A stretch of DNA of 47,389 nt from Saccoglossus kowalevskii (taxonomy: Eukaryota; Hemichordata; Enteropneusta; Harrimaniidae). Under the pieces are notes generated by a model, which saw only the letters and a list, made by a program, of their open reading frames with translations, was not told the DNA's origin and ran no database searches. The position numbers and the translations under genes are program-made. Location: assembly GCF_000003605.2 (NCBI RefSeq), contig NW_003145787.1:39859-87247 (forward strand), read 5' to 3'. How positions within the stretch are numbered: the stretch's first letter is position 1; each line of letters opens with the position of its first letter. Shown in pieces: positions 22,530 through 35,598 of the stretch.

Positions 22530-23032
22530 CAATGTTGATTACCCGTTCCCTTCCTCAACGAAAAAAAAACAGCCAACTAGAACATGTAGTGAATGGCTGG
22601 ATATGCGAAATCAGGTCATAGCCATTTTGTAGCATAGTGTCATTGTATTTTTTGTTTGAATGTCCAAAATTCTGATTATATCAGGCTTCGGCAATTACGT
22701 AAAAAAACAATGTTCTCTTTAATACAATGTTCCATTTTATAATGTATGTGTATGTAAACGTGCATGCAGATCAAGTAATACATTGTATGCGTAATTACTC
22801 ACTTATAAATGACTATTCAAAATCAAACTTTTGTTCGTGTTTATGTTAGTTAGACGAATGACAATATTTTTTAATGTAATCATCTAAACCTACTGATAAT
22901 AGGTTATAGTGGAGGATTGACCGTCATTGTAATAGTGTCATTTTATGTACAAACTATATCACTCAATCCATACACTGAATCCTAGAACCCATTTCTTCAA
23001 TGACCTTTGACACCAATTGCCCCTTGCTTTTT

Positions 23033-23140
23033 AAATAGTGTTCTTTTACCACCCGTCATTGCATCTATTGTAACACTGTTTTATGAAACAATTATATTTA
23101 GAACATTGACGCGGTGACGGAAAATAAAAGAACACTATTT
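23033..23140. mobile_element. Candidate 108-bp foldback MITE
   Basis: The arms AAATAGTGTTCTTTTA (23033-23048) and TAAAAGAACACTATTT (23125-23140) are perfect 16-base inverted repeats. After four mismatched bases, pairing resumes with CCGTCA (23053-23058) against TGACGG (23115-23120), giving a stem of about 26 bases and a 56-base loop. Outside the arms, TTGCCCC (left) and GAGGGCAA (right, in reverse) may extend the inverted termini if a nine-base insertion on the left is allowed. The size and structure suit a minute non-autonomous DNA transposon better than a microRNA precursor, whose loop is normally much smaller. Confidence 0.55.
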
Positions 23141-24593
23141 GAGGGCAAAAACAAACATCACGGCGGTATCGCTATCAAAGTGTGCGCTTTAACTCCATAA
23201 AAGGAATATGATGAATATTGATGAATTAGCGGTAAACAATCAAAGTTTAGTGATTCTCGTTATGCGTTTAGTGGCGGCATTTAGTTCACAAAAATAGTAT
23301 TTTGACATAAACTACGAAAATCAAATTCTCATTTTCATTTTGAGACTTCATTTTATTGACACGCTAGGGGATATGTTTTAGTTATTTGCATATGGAGTTG
23401 GTTACCACGAGCCCAACAAAAATAATAATAGATTAATTGCAAGTGAAAACAATGTTTCCAGTTAGTTAGGCTCCCACGCTTCGTTTAAACGCGAGGTCAG
23501 CGATTTGTGTCATATTAATTGAGAGTGGTGTATATAGAAACAATTCAACTGGGATATTGACTGCAGCCCACAATATTACTTATTTTTGTTTTAATGAGGC
23601 TATACATACCATGATAATCATATATCACCATTGGCGCATGCATTTTTTTTTAAACTTCACAATACTAATATTATTTTGGTTTGGTTATTAGTCAGATTAT
23701 CAGTTACGTCATATACAAAATAATCTAGTTTAAATCCCGTAGTAATAGAGCAAAATTATTATACGGGTTAATGCAGCCAGACTGAAGGGGGATATCTCGT
23801 TATTTGTATACAATGTTCACTGCCACGCATGCGCACGATCATATTGCTTGGTAACAGTTCCACATTCATGGAATGCTATAACAAGGCAAAGGGTAGTAGG
23901 AACTGGATTGATTGAAGTGTGTCGATCAATTCACGATTTTGTGGACATTTCCTCTTCGCAATCTAAACTGTTCTGCTCAGTGAGGTTTATATGACAAACT
24001 GCATTCAATTGGATGGATAGGCGTGTGGTAATCTTAATTATATACGATATAAGGTTTGTTCGTTTTACTAGAGCGTTCTGAATCCGTGCCAACCAATCAA
24101 TAAATATAGTCTGTATTGATTTTTTTAGGCAAAGGTTTGGTTTAAAAAGTTCAGAGTAATACGAATTGAAGCCTTATATAGCCGTATTTGCCTTATGCGC
24201 ATTGTGTACGAGAAAAATTGAAATGCACAATTCAGTAGGACTATTTCAACCAGTAAGTCCGATAAGTGTCAATGACTACATTTATTTTCATTTTGCATCA
24301 ACAAAAATAGCATTACAGATATTATATAACTACATAACTACATACTTATGACCATAGTTTTCTTAATTTAAAGTACATACAAAATATGTGTCTTGGACTA
24401 TGTCGCCAGAAAAAAAGATCCAATATGATTGATGAATGAAATAAAATTTGTTACAGAGACACAACAATTGTAACGTAAACGATCTGAGTAACAACGTGAA
24501 GAAGGATGTGAAGAAGAGTATTACTTCCTAGATATGAATTCCATAATTATATTCTATGTTGTATGCCTCAAAATCGACATATTTATAGTGATT
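23141..24593. other. Non-coding stretch
   Basis: No gene was recognised. It contains a palindromic CGCATGCG-type word at 23826-23833 followed by TTGCTTGGTAACA (23844-23856), a combination that also occurs near 11.52 kb. Otherwise nothing is seen. Confidence 0.6.
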
Positions 24594-24622
24594 GATACTA
24601 TAGTATAGTATACTATAGTATC
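24594..24622. repeat. Perfect 29-bp palindrome
   Basis: The 14-base arm GATACTATAGTATA is followed by one central G and then its exact reverse complement. The arm itself is internally near-palindromic (ACTATAGT), so the sequence can fold in several registers. This kind of AT-rich cruciform is a known site of replication slippage; no gene association is visible. Confidence 0.85.
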
Positions 24623-26099
24623 TGTGTACATTTGTTGCGCGTGAAATAAAGACGTCGTCCATGGGGTAGTTGATCGTGTCTCAAGATGACGTCAATCAGG
24701 ACAAATCGGTCAACAGAATTACTCGAAATCAACATTTTGAGCTAAAATTTGCACCATTTTAGATAAAGATGGCTTGGAAATTTGGATTTCCCCGTATTCT
24801 TCCAGACGTTCCTTCTAAATACCCACGGTATATTTTACTTCGAATATTATATTGTGTAGTGTAATATATAAAGATATCGCTGTACAATATCACTTATATT
24901 CTCTGATATCACAGTAGAGAAGACAATGTGGGTGCATCAATCGTAAATCATGACGCACTCTGTAACAAAAATAAATTGCAGACGAAATAGTATTCTAACT
25001 ATAGCCTCGAAAGATGAGATAACTGGTGTAAGACAATCTCGTGTTCCACTGTATACACCTATCACAATCTTATATTTCATAAAGTGCCGGTCTAGACATT
25101 CTAGTTACCCAGCTGCCATGATTACATGATTAATGCCGTTTTACTCAGACTTTTATTCTCATGTGAGCGTTTCAGTGACATTTAGGTTTTCCTGCTAAAT
25201 TACACACTGATGACACTGATTACTATAGAAGGTCACACATTGTGTTATACTGTATCGGATACATCTGCAAAGATATCAAAACAAAATGTGTTGACCGATT
25301 ACTTTTCCAGTATAACAAAAATATGACGAATCCACTGAAAACTCGTGTCATAACATCAGTATCAATCAATATTAATAATTATCAAACGAAAATTCATTAA
25401 ATAAGTGTTCGTCGTGAAAATATTTTTGTGTAGCAATATCATGGCATGAATCATAATATATTTATTTAATGTGATTAAAAATTCCAATAAAAAGAAGTTC
25501 CTGTGTGTAGTGGGGTTTCTCAACCAAATTGTGCGTGTGCATACAAATGCAAGGATTATATTTTCGAAGATCATAATATGTCACACGATATAAATGAACT
25601 TCACTTGTATACAATATTTAACCATTACACGCAGCAGTATACAATATTGACAGTATTTCGTAATTGAATAACAGAATATAGCAGTGTTTTCTTTTTGATT
25701 TTAATAAAACGCTGTACCTGATCAAACTGCTTTGAATTTCTAGCTTATGTGACTTCAATGGGCGCTTCGTCTTCTTTGTTTTCTGTTTATGTATTTATTT
25801 GCATACAATTAGCAATAGGTACCCTGCCCTGTACACCTTTTCCTTTTCCACTTTTGTTTTTATTTAGATAGTTTCGGTTAAAATACAACGGTATCACATA
25901 TATTGAAAGCCCAACAAATAAGGCCCATTTAGCTGGTACAGCATAGGTATTGTCAATACGTATTTTGATCTTCCTGATTATTCATTCTTATTGTATTAAT
26001 CATCATTCTAAAGCCCGTTTCGCTGAAATTCAACTCACAAATCTACTGCTTTTGAGTTGAATGTGGACCTGTGCTTGAATGGATTATGTAAATATGATG
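24623..26099. other. Non-coding stretch
   Basis: No gene, RNA or repeat was recognised. A possible distant relative of the hairpin repeat lies near 24760. Short open frames on either strand show no family resemblance. Confidence 0.6.
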
Positions 26100-26103
26100 T
26101 TAA

Positions 26104-27024
26104 GGTAGAGATGCAGGTTCGTGGGCACTTAGGAGTGAATTTTTTTTTTTTGCTTTTTATTATCCAAACAGTCTTGGCTATAGACTGTTAAAATTTTGTA
26201 GAATTGTGAATAGTGGAATATACTCAAAAAACGATTTTAAAATATAGATAACAGGTGCAAACATTCTCTCTTTTGAATGCTTAGAAAGATTTAGCAAGGC
26301 TGTACATAAATAATAAAAGAAGAAAAATGGTGAAAACAAGAAATGACGGGATCTCCATATTATGCACTATATTTAACGTTTAACAAAACGATAATACATT
26401 TAAATTTGGAACTGTTACAGCCATTTTAATTGTGAGCATTATCAAACTTCTTACTGAGTGAATTGTTATGCAAATTAGCAATTATCTCAGCTTCTTTTCA
26501 GTGCAAATCCCAGAACTTTAAAAAAAAATAGCTCCTAAGCGCTTTGACCATTTGTTTTGAAATTTTTCACAAATGATTGACAATATGTTTATCTTCAAAA
26601 GGCTGTAGGGCATTGTTTTTGGTTGAACAGTGTTACAACAATCGTACAGACAACTAGCCTGGGTGTTAATTTATGCATAAACTTGAAGTAGTGAAATTTG
26701 AGCTGCTGCCCTGCAAAATTGACAACTGGTAGACTGTTTTCAAGACGGCACTTTCTTCATAGTAAACAGATGTACCCATAAACCAATTTTTACAGGAAAC
26801 AGAAGCATGGTTTAGAAGCTAATTTTTTTTAAATCACTTTTGACCAAAAAGCACATTTTTGTGCATATTTCAAACTACAGTGTCCATAAACAAAAAATAC
26901 TAACAAAATTTTAAAATTCATACAATAAGCTTTCCGAAAATATATAGTTTTGTGGACAAGGGAGGTCATCTTGGTTTCCTAATTAACTAATTAAAATACC
27001 TGTCAGGTAAACTGCATCTCTACC
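26104..27024 (+). mobile_element. TTAA-flanked non-autonomous DNA transposon, long copy (921 bp)
   Basis: The element begins GGTAGAGATGCAG and ends CTGCATCTCTACC, a perfect 13-base terminal inverted repeat, and is bounded on each side by TTAA (26100-26103 and 27025-27028). No further duplication extends beyond TTAA. TTAA target duplication is the hallmark of the piggyBac superfamily, although piggyBac termini usually start with C, not GG. If the TTAA were instead read as a TA duplication with an element starting AGGTAG, a Tc1/mariner-type MITE would be the alternative. There is no transposase frame inside. The interior is non-coding, with long A/T runs. A second, shorter copy in reverse orientation lies at 34932-35598. 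Confidence 0.85.
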
Positions 27025-28185
27025 TTAAACCAATTACAATAAGCAGTATGGTTTTAACGGATAGACTGCAATGTTGACCATCAAAATGGATTGTCGTTTT
27101 GGGCGTTAGTTAAAGCATTCAAGTTGATAAACCCAATAATTACCTAAAATAAGCAAATAATGGGCCACATAGTCGGATAGGTTGATATCAGTAGGCTTAC
27201 TTATATCTAGTAATGTATTACATTAATCTTATTTATCAACAATTTATTATGATGGCAATTGCTATTATTCACGTTAGAACACTTCCGCGTGTTGGTTTTT
27301 GAAACTAAATTTCAAGTTTAACGTACTGCAGTGACGTATATCATTGCCAGTCAAAATATGCGCGGTCTGGTGTCACGTTGTTAACATGAATAGTATTCAA
27401 ACTTTAAATGAAATTGTAACCGAATGCGGACTCACCAAATCAGTGGAAAACTCGCCACGATTTGTCGTTAACTAATGATCCTGCATAAAAACACAACAAA
27501 CATCACGTAAATACATCTGAAATATATTTATTTACACATTTTTTGTAGTTATAATTACGAAAAATGATATGGTTGAATATTCTACATGTTACAAATAATA
27601 CTATTTTTCGTAAAAGGGAAAAACATTTTGCTTGTTGTAATAAAATATTCCCGTTGACATCTAAGCAAGGGTTTAAATATCCGTTGAATATTGGAATAAC
27701 GCAATGTGAACTCGCAGCGACTGTATAGTCAATAAAGTATATCGAATAATATGATCGCAAACAGCGATGAATCATGCCTCTGAATTGTATATTGATAGAT
27801 GTGACAGGAATATCAAAATAGATAAACTAGTCTCTAAATATGAGCTGAACTATTTTGTCAGAGTCTCGATCTTTATTGTCATATGACATCACGAACTATG
27901 CGATAGGCAGTTGAATATGATTTAGTACAGTAAAATGGTTTGCAATGTATATGCAATGTAACAGTTTAACAGTTAAAAAAAGGCCGTAATAACGTGGGTT
28001 GACAAGAAATGCAAGATCCTTTGCGAGAGGTAGTGAATTACGTTACATTATTAAAAGTAAACTCCGAAATCGAAAACGGCCCTACCTACGTACAGTTTTT
28101 TCAAACTAAATGAAAACGATCGTTGCATGATGACGGTGTGTTTTCCAGCGAGTCTCTGCTAACGATCGCGACCATTGTACAGGAA

Positions 28186-28211
28186 CTGTAGCTGTAGCTG
28201 TAAGTAGCTGT
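28186..28211. repeat. Short CTGTAG hexanucleotide repeat
   Basis: CTGTAG is repeated about three times, with one interrupted copy and another CTGTAGCC at 28240-28247. On the minus strand it reads as alternating Tyr and Ser in an otherwise unremarkable 66-codon frame (28101-28301). Confidence 0.6.
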
Positions 28212-28998
28212 CCAATATTCGTAACTTGTAGAAGAGGAGCTGTAGCCAGAAACATACATTAAGAGGCGCATCCAGTTCAAAAACAAAGTCAATAATGTCA
28301 TTCACTGGCGAGTTTCCCCATTCGTTAACTGTAGTAGGCCGGAATTAGCCAATAGAGTTATCTTTATGGTGCACAGTCTTCGAACCACAATACGTTAATT
28401 TTTGTATGACAATATACAGTGAATCGCTATAACGTTACTAGTAAATGCGTGATTAGTGGACACGTGTAAATTGCTATAATACGGCGAAACGATGTCCACA
28501 AAATATATCCCAAACTCCCATGACTATTTATTTAATGGCTTACTGTGGTACCTACACGATCAATTTCTCCAGTGCTGACTTATCTATTGCCAAAAACAAC
28601 ATTGTCTATATCCCGTCATAAAACAAATACAAAACATCACCGTCACGACATGCAACTTAAACATGATTTAATGGTTGATATTCGTGACATAAGGTCAATG
28701 TATTATCTAAATAACCAATATTTGCCAATAAGAATATATTAATGAATTGTACTGATGTATAGATTGCCTGAATAAATTATTTTTCATTTATTAAATGTTT
28801 GATATACACATTGCTACTTAATTACGAAATGAATAGTTGGAAAACGAAGTGAATATAGTCACATCAAATTTTAGTAAAACCACACGTGTGTTTTACGGTT
28901 TGAGATGTTATTATCACACATGTATTTGTACATGCTGAGTCCTGTATGTGTACCTTTATACGCCGACATTAAACTGTAGCTTGTAATATATGATATAC

Positions 28999-29028
28999 TA
29001 TTAATATTAATATTAATATTAATAATAA
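28999..29028. repeat. TATTAA hexanucleotide microsatellite
   Basis: About four and a half tandem copies of TATTAA/ATTAAT grade into an AAT repeat. The minus-strand frame through it is only an Ile-Asn repeat. Confidence 0.85.
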
Positions 29029-32000
29029 ATGATGATTTGGTATAAGTCTTTAGTGAATTTCCGGTTTCTATACACCAGTTGTCAAACCACGACTCGGTTA
29101 CGTCTGAATCAGGTGAGACTAGGTACAGTGCCAAAATAAATGGCCATGTATAAGATGTAAATTTGGAATAGAAGTTGTATATCTATCACACATATCGACA
29201 TTTGTACAAAAAAATATCCGAATAGTTTCATCGCGTGGCGACAGAATAGAAAATGAAAAAAAAATCAATATATTATGCAGTCAGTGCGAGTAATGTGCAA
29301 TCACCGAGAATACCCTCTCCGTGAAACGTGTTAATAACAAACACGAACACGAAGGAAAACAGAACAATGTTATACTGAGATTAACGCTTCAAAATAAGTG
29401 TTTCGTTATGCACGTAACGTGTGTAATTCTTCGTTATTATTGACACATTATTGTAAAAATTCTGCTCAGGTAAATCTTGTGTTTTCAATTATCGATGTAT
29501 AAGCGTCTTTATAACACGTATTCAAACGCAGCAACATAAACTGCCATTCCAATAATAGCTATCTCCTTATTTCTTGCAAAGCATTGTCACATTGTATGTC
29601 TATTTTATGTATTTTGTAAACGCTCCCATGAGGTCATTATCCCTGCATATTGCAATACCGTATTACATATTGAGACTAAATACAAATGCGATATCATGGT
29701 GTGTCATCAGTTATTTAACACAGACAGAAGTGTTGTATTATAGATCAGCTAGTCGTTATTTGGATGAAAGGAATTTAGCAATTTTCACAAGTTTATATAA
29801 TAGATTTCACTAGTTTTGGGTAAATTTTTATCAAATCCTACAAATTCATTCATATGATTTGAAAATATCTTTGTGTAGAATAAAGACAAACAGTGGACAC
29901 AGCGCACCTGATACAATGATTGTGTAATCCCATGTACCTACTTAGCTTATGTGGTACAGTGTTTTTTCAACAGCTTGGTTAATCAGAATAAATGTGGTTC
30001 GAGTGTCGGGTCTTTTTTATGGAGTACAGATGCACTCTCACGAACATTCATTAAGAGAGATAAATATTTGTACGAAACGGACTGGATGCCCAGTACACGT
30101 GGAGAGGTTAAACTATCCGATGTATGAGTAAACAGTTTTCAAGCATTGGTTACCGGACAGAAAGGATAGTTAGAAAAGTATAAATAACATACGTAGATCT
30201 TAATATACAAAAGTCGAATAGGAAACTTAGCAGAAAACCATTCAGGAACAACAAAATGATCAAGCACACTACAATACATATATAGAGAATGATATACTGA
30301 TTTCATGGCATACATTATGTGATGTCAGGTAAGTACATTCTGCAGCAACGGAATTTTATCGTTCTGAATCATAACTGACAGCTACACAACAGTACACAGT
30401 ATGTGCGGAACACACGATTGATTGCATTGTCAGTCGACAGTGTTTTAGTCACTCGTTACAGTGATTATTGTTGTACTGACCCTGATAAATAAGACCTCTG
30501 TATACCTTCGGCTGCCCTATACTCAAACTATAACCTTCTATTTAGGTACTATGGTGTGTTTTTCATAGAGGGAATCCATTAGGTTTCTCCTAGATAATCC
30601 ATTATTACAGTGAGACTCGACCTATGACTGCCAATGACTTCTGTCTAATCGAATAGCTAACAACATACATTTGTATCTCTTGATGTCACTCACTGACTAC
30701 TAACTGACTTTGATATAACTCCATGTAGACTGATGGAGCGTGCACCAGTGTACAGATTCTTGCAGATTTCGTAATATTACTATTTTAGTAGAACGCGTAC
30801 TGAGTGACTATGTCATAATAAGGTTGAGAACATTCTCTTATATTCTAAAACAATATGTAATTTGCTGAAAATAAGTGTCATAAATTTATAGAATACACTA
30901 ACCTAAATAACAAGTTAAAAATTAAATTCTATATTTGTCATTATGTTTTCAGAAATAGTGTATTTTATGCACAAATCATACAAATTATATTTTCTGTTAT
31001 CAAAGTTATAAAATGAGGTGGTTACATTGGCTGAACATTGTAAGAAAAAATATAACAAACCGAAATTCTAACCATGAAACAAAACGACGTGCCGCACTAA
31101 CCCGTCATACGTAATGTGCAATTTTTCATCAACGAAACCTATTGGAAATATATTCATATAACAAATAAATAATTATGTTAGAATTACGATGGTAACTTTT
31201 TGAACTTGAGTGGCCGGGTTTGGTCTGTTTACGCAACGAGTACGTGAAACATGAATAGCACATATTAACATTGTTTACACTCTAGACTTGTTGACAGGAA
31301 AAAGGGTCAGCAGTTGACTTCTCTGATATCACGTATCCTAGAATTGTATATCACATTGAATATGAATGTTTTGCAGGTGATGCGGACACACTAATTCATT
31401 GATGTCATACCCCAATCAACAATGTTCACAATGTTCAATAATTGTTTCACTGCTAACGAGTTTGCAAAGAATACAAACACTTCTTTTGAGATCATGAAAT
31501 CCTTTACTTGGTGTCTTCTATTCCGATCATACGAATCAAGAGAGTAGCGAACACGGACCTCAACACGACGATTGTGTCAATCTGGTTGAAACGTGTCTTG
31601 TTTAAATAGAACTTGCAAGATCTTGATACCATTGTATTCAGTTAGCGTTTTTCAATATCAGAAATTAGAATGATTTCCGACTCAATATCGCCTATTATAG
31701 AGCCCCATTTTCGCGACGTAGACAATTCCACTAGTACTTTTTGGTTTGTCTTGGACAGAACAAGATCTCCCTACGTACACACAGATTATCTTGCTGCGAA
31801 TAAAATAAAATATTTTTTCCTGCAAAATCAACTCACAGTGTCCTAAAACAATAATAAAATACAGCAAGCAAACATTAGCAAACAACGCTTCTAGACCTTT
31901 TTCAATTGTTACAATTCATGTCAACGCAATTGCCAGGAAAATCACAACTACTAACGGTAATGTCAATATGCCATGAACTATATTTCACATTTAATAAGGG

Positions 32001-34755
32001 CTGAATAAACAGGAAATCAAATTTGGTGGTTTTCCAACTAGTCAAATCATGCTTAATAAAAAAAATACAAAACCATACAGAAAGCCCGACATGGTTATAT
32101 TTCCTTTTCCTGTGTTTGCACACCGAAACAAAAATATGCTACAGAAATATATGCATCTTCTAATCCAGCAAATCTAATGATACATGTTCATAATAATTGG
32201 CAATTTCCCTTCTATTTTCATTCATCTGGTTTTAAAATGTGTTATATAATGTAGACTTAATGTGCACCTCTAGGTATTACCCACTTGTTGTTATGATGCT
32301 AGATGATATATGGAAGACGAAGATTTAATTACACGTAACGTAAGAAAGGATTAGCAACATAAATGTACACTTACTCTGGGGTGGTTTCGTCAACAGCAGC
32401 TAACCGTCGTGGGACATAAATTATTTACAATTTCATTGTTCAGCACTACGGATTTTTTAAAGAAAAATTTTAAATCAGTATGATCATATGTACTAAGAAA
32501 CTTTAATATTTGAAACAATGATTACTATCTCTACTGAATATATCACATAATTAACGCAATTCATCGCCTATTAATATGCAACTGTGCCCCAATATTGTAA
32601 ATAAAAGTGATATGTTATTATATCCACATCATATTCATTCGTGTTAATTTGTTTATTTGGTGTTAGTAGTAATTTGTATTAAATAGAGCTCATTGTGTGT
32701 AAAATAATCCATATACGTGTCTCGATCGGTCATTGTGTTTATATATACAATTTATAAGCGCATTTCAAATCAATATAGATGTGTGTATCACAGTAGTTGT
32801 GTACGCACTATTATCACTTCTCACTGTTGTTATGCATGGTGTGACTCTCTCAAAATTCTCACTTCATTCCGATAATTTTGTTCTCGATAAATTGTGTGCT
32901 GAACGTAACATTTACTGTATATTATTTCGCAGTTTATTTTCAGCAATCAATGTATACATAATGTGTGTATGTATGCTATTGAATAATGTGTCGATTGTTA
33001 TAATACATATTACATGTTATAAAATATTGCATACTTCAAATACAGCTATTATTTTTTAGGAGAGCGGGTGTGAGAGGTGTATGCTAGGTGTATTTGTGCA
33101 TATTTATTTGATAAAAACACATGGCATCATCATGGTTATGGTCATGACCACCATTTATTGGACAAGCTCCAAATCGTGATATTGCACTCACAGACATGTG
33201 TTATTATTTAACTGTTGTATTCTTTGTCATATATTCGAGTCCATGCAGATGACAACGTTATCACTAGTACATATATGTATAATCGATGGCGTTGAATGTG
33301 GTATGATATTACGTGGTGTAATTTGTACAGTTATGTAAAAATGAAAACAATTTCTTTGTGGGGTATGAATATATGGATATTACACTCGCTACATTATTTT
33401 TCTGATTATAATAGAGTAAGGAAAATCCAACTTCTGTTTGCTCTTTGTTATCTATTTAATCGATCAAGGAGTTGTAGTACATTAAAATTTTCCAACTATC
33501 TACTAGTTATACATAAATCCGTTATTTTGAGTAGTATACATTTCCACACCTGTTGTCGCTCCACAAAAGGAAGTGTGCCATTCTTTTATTAGCATTGATT
33601 CCTATCACTAGAATACAAAGTAGAAATATGAAATGTCATAAATTTGCTTTATAAACTGTATCCATGGTGATATTTTTCTTCATATTTCAAAATGTTGCCA
33701 GGTGACATGGGATGAAAATATCATATATTCTCATTGATATTAACACAGAATTAACTTAATTAATGAGTTACAGAAAGATAGTTAACCATTATTTGTATAT
33801 ATAATACATGGGAGTTCACTGCCATAATGCATTGTATATATGTATAGTAACATTCTCATTCAAAATCAGCTCGAAAAGTATATTATTCGTCGTGGAATGA
33901 GTCTGCTGGAATGATTCTGATTTTGTCCTTGAATAAATAAAATGTCACTGATGTTTCTAAGATGACATGCACGTAACCCGCCTTTGTAATTTGACTGCAG
34001 CTTTGAAATCGACGAATACGGTGCTTTGGGCCATTTTTTTAGACGCACATGAACAAGGTATACATTACTTGTAAATATTGATGAAACACGTGTGTTTTAT
34101 TAGCGATGCTTTGCCTGATATGGTAGCGTTCTTGAACTCGTACAATGATCTCAACGAAAAGTGTAATAACAATTAATATTGCTTCACAACTATTGGATTA
34201 CAACCGCGAATACTGGTAAATTATTTCATGGAGACAGACATATTAGGATTCTATGCGATAGTTATGTTTCTAGCCAATTCGCCGTAGCGGTGGTTGGTGG
34301 TAGCAATTACAGCATGCTGACATGCAAATTGGCGTAATATGTTTTGTGTATCATTTACTACAACATATTACCATATCATGGTTGTTTAATGAAAGCAAGC
34401 TCTGATTTTCAGAACCTACTGGTGTAACTGATACATGTAGGCCACATATTGTAACTACACGATTAGGCAGATCACGTTCACTGCAACGTGTTTGAGGCAC
34501 CAGTGTTATGACTTTCTTGTAATTGCACTGCCAAATGGTATATTTGTTATTGTAAGTGAAGGATAAAACACCAGTACCGTCACTGACGTCACTCAGCAAT
34601 TCAATTCATTTTAATTAGCGAAGTGATTTTCCAGGTATTTAATTTCGAGATATTGATAGGTGGGTTGAATTGGCCTTTCCTCAGCAACTGCTAGGTAAAT
34701 ATTCATGGACATGACACTACGATGATTGTGAAAGTAAATATGAGCGCATTTGAGA

Positions 34756-34772
34756 AATAATAATAATAATAA
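34756..34772. repeat. AAT trinucleotide microsatellite
   Basis: About five to six tandem AAT/TAA units. A short simple repeat with no gene association. Confidence 0.8.
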
Positions 34773-34931
34773 TCACACTTGTTAAAAATGTATTGTTATT
34801 ACTCTACGCATGTAATCTATGTACAGATAATAAACACTTGTAATTTTTTTTTCTTGATTTTAGTTCAATACTAAAAATACATAATTTGCATATTCGATTA
34901 AAAACATTATTATTTAGTGTCATATTATTAA

Positions 34932-35598
34932 GGTAGAGATGCGGTTTACTTGACAGGTATTTTAATTAGTTAATTAAGAAACCAAGATGACCTCCCTTGT
35001 CCACAAAACTATATATTTTCGGAAAGCTTATTGTATGAATTTTAAAATTTTGTTAGTATTTTTTTATGGACACTGTTCAACTAAAAACAAGGCCCCGACG
35101 GCGTTTTGAAGATAAACACACTGTCAATCATTTGTGCAAATTTCAAACAAAAGGTCAAAGCGTCTAGGAGCTATTTTTTTAAAGTTCTGGGATGTGCACT
35201 AAAAAGAAGCTGAGATATTTGCTAATTTGCATAACAATTCACTCAGTAAGAAGTTTGCTAATGCTCATAATTAAAATGGCTGTAACAGTTCCAAATTTAA
35301 ATGTATTATCGTTTTGTTAAAAGTTAAATATAGTGCATAATATGGAGATCCCGTCATTTCTTTTTTTCACCATGTTTCTTTTTTATTATTTATGTACAGC
35401 CTTGCTAAATCTTGCTAAGCATTCAAAAGATATAATGTTTGCACCTGTTATCTATATTTTAAAATCGTTTTTTTTGAGTATGTTCCACTATTCACAATTC
35501 TACAAAATGTTAACTGTGTATTGCCAAGACTGTTTGGATAATAAAAAGCAAAAACAAAAATTCACTCCCAAACTCCCAAACGAACCAGCATCTCTACC
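34932..35598 (-). mobile_element. TTAA-flanked non-autonomous DNA transposon, internally deleted copy (667 bp)
   Basis: This is the same family as 26104-27024, in the opposite orientation. It is bounded by TTAA (34928-34931 and 35599-35602) and has GGTAGAGATGC/GCATCTCTACC termini (11 bases). It aligns with the long copy along its full length at roughly 90% by eye, except that 250 bp are missing. In the long copy the lost segment lies between two ACAGTGT words (26627-26633 and 26877-26883). Here only one remains, read as ACACTGT near 35071-35077. Near its right end is a small duplication of ACTCCCAA (about 35563-35580). The 89-codon open frame through its right half is not a protein gene. Confidence 0.85.

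Larger units (their letters stand above)
27029..34927. other. Long non-coding interval between the two transposon copies
   Basis: No exon or RNA gene was recognised. Two microsatellites (28186-28211 and 28999-29028) are listed separately. The segments near 28.10-28.33 kb and 30.48-30.78 kb are somewhat richer in G+C than the background but carry no extended or recognisable frame. The longest frame, 32733-33059 plus strand (108 codons), is rich in hydrophobic residues, as expected for random AT-rich DNA. A short minus-strand peptide near 33.99-34.03 kb resembles a reverse transcriptase motif but stands alone. Confidence 0.6.

Noticed and set aside
22316-22621. 101-codon plus-strand open frame
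   Set aside because: No recognisable domain, and it overlaps a non-coding direct repeat; judged to be chance.
25526-25537. TTGTGCGTGTG, identical to the start of miR-210
   Set aside because: The match ends after 11 bases and there is no precursor hairpin.
28793-28806. ATGTTTGATAT, as in miR-190
   Set aside because: Eleven-base match only, the rest of the mature sequence differs and no pairing arm is nearby.
29949-30010. GGTTCGAGTGT with an A-box-like TAGCTTATGTGG upstream, resembling a tRNA promoter pair
   Set aside because: The T-stem and acceptor stem do not pair, so this is not a tRNA.
32733-33059. 108-codon plus-strand open frame rich in hydrophobic residues
   Set aside because: AT-rich random sequence gives hydrophobic Ile/Val/Leu/Tyr-rich frames. 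There is no motif, no family resemblance and no flanking exon signals.
33239-33262. Plus-strand peptide VHADDNVI, like the YADD motif of reverse transcriptases
   Set aside because: Isolated four-residue match without flanking conserved blocks, and on the opposite strand to the other reverse-transcriptase-like hit.
33993-34025. Minus-strand peptide STVFVDFKAAV, like the VFVDF.KAFD motif of LINE reverse transcriptases
   Set aside because: Only about ten residues match, and the next part of the motif and all other reverse transcriptase blocks are absent. A stop follows soon after.
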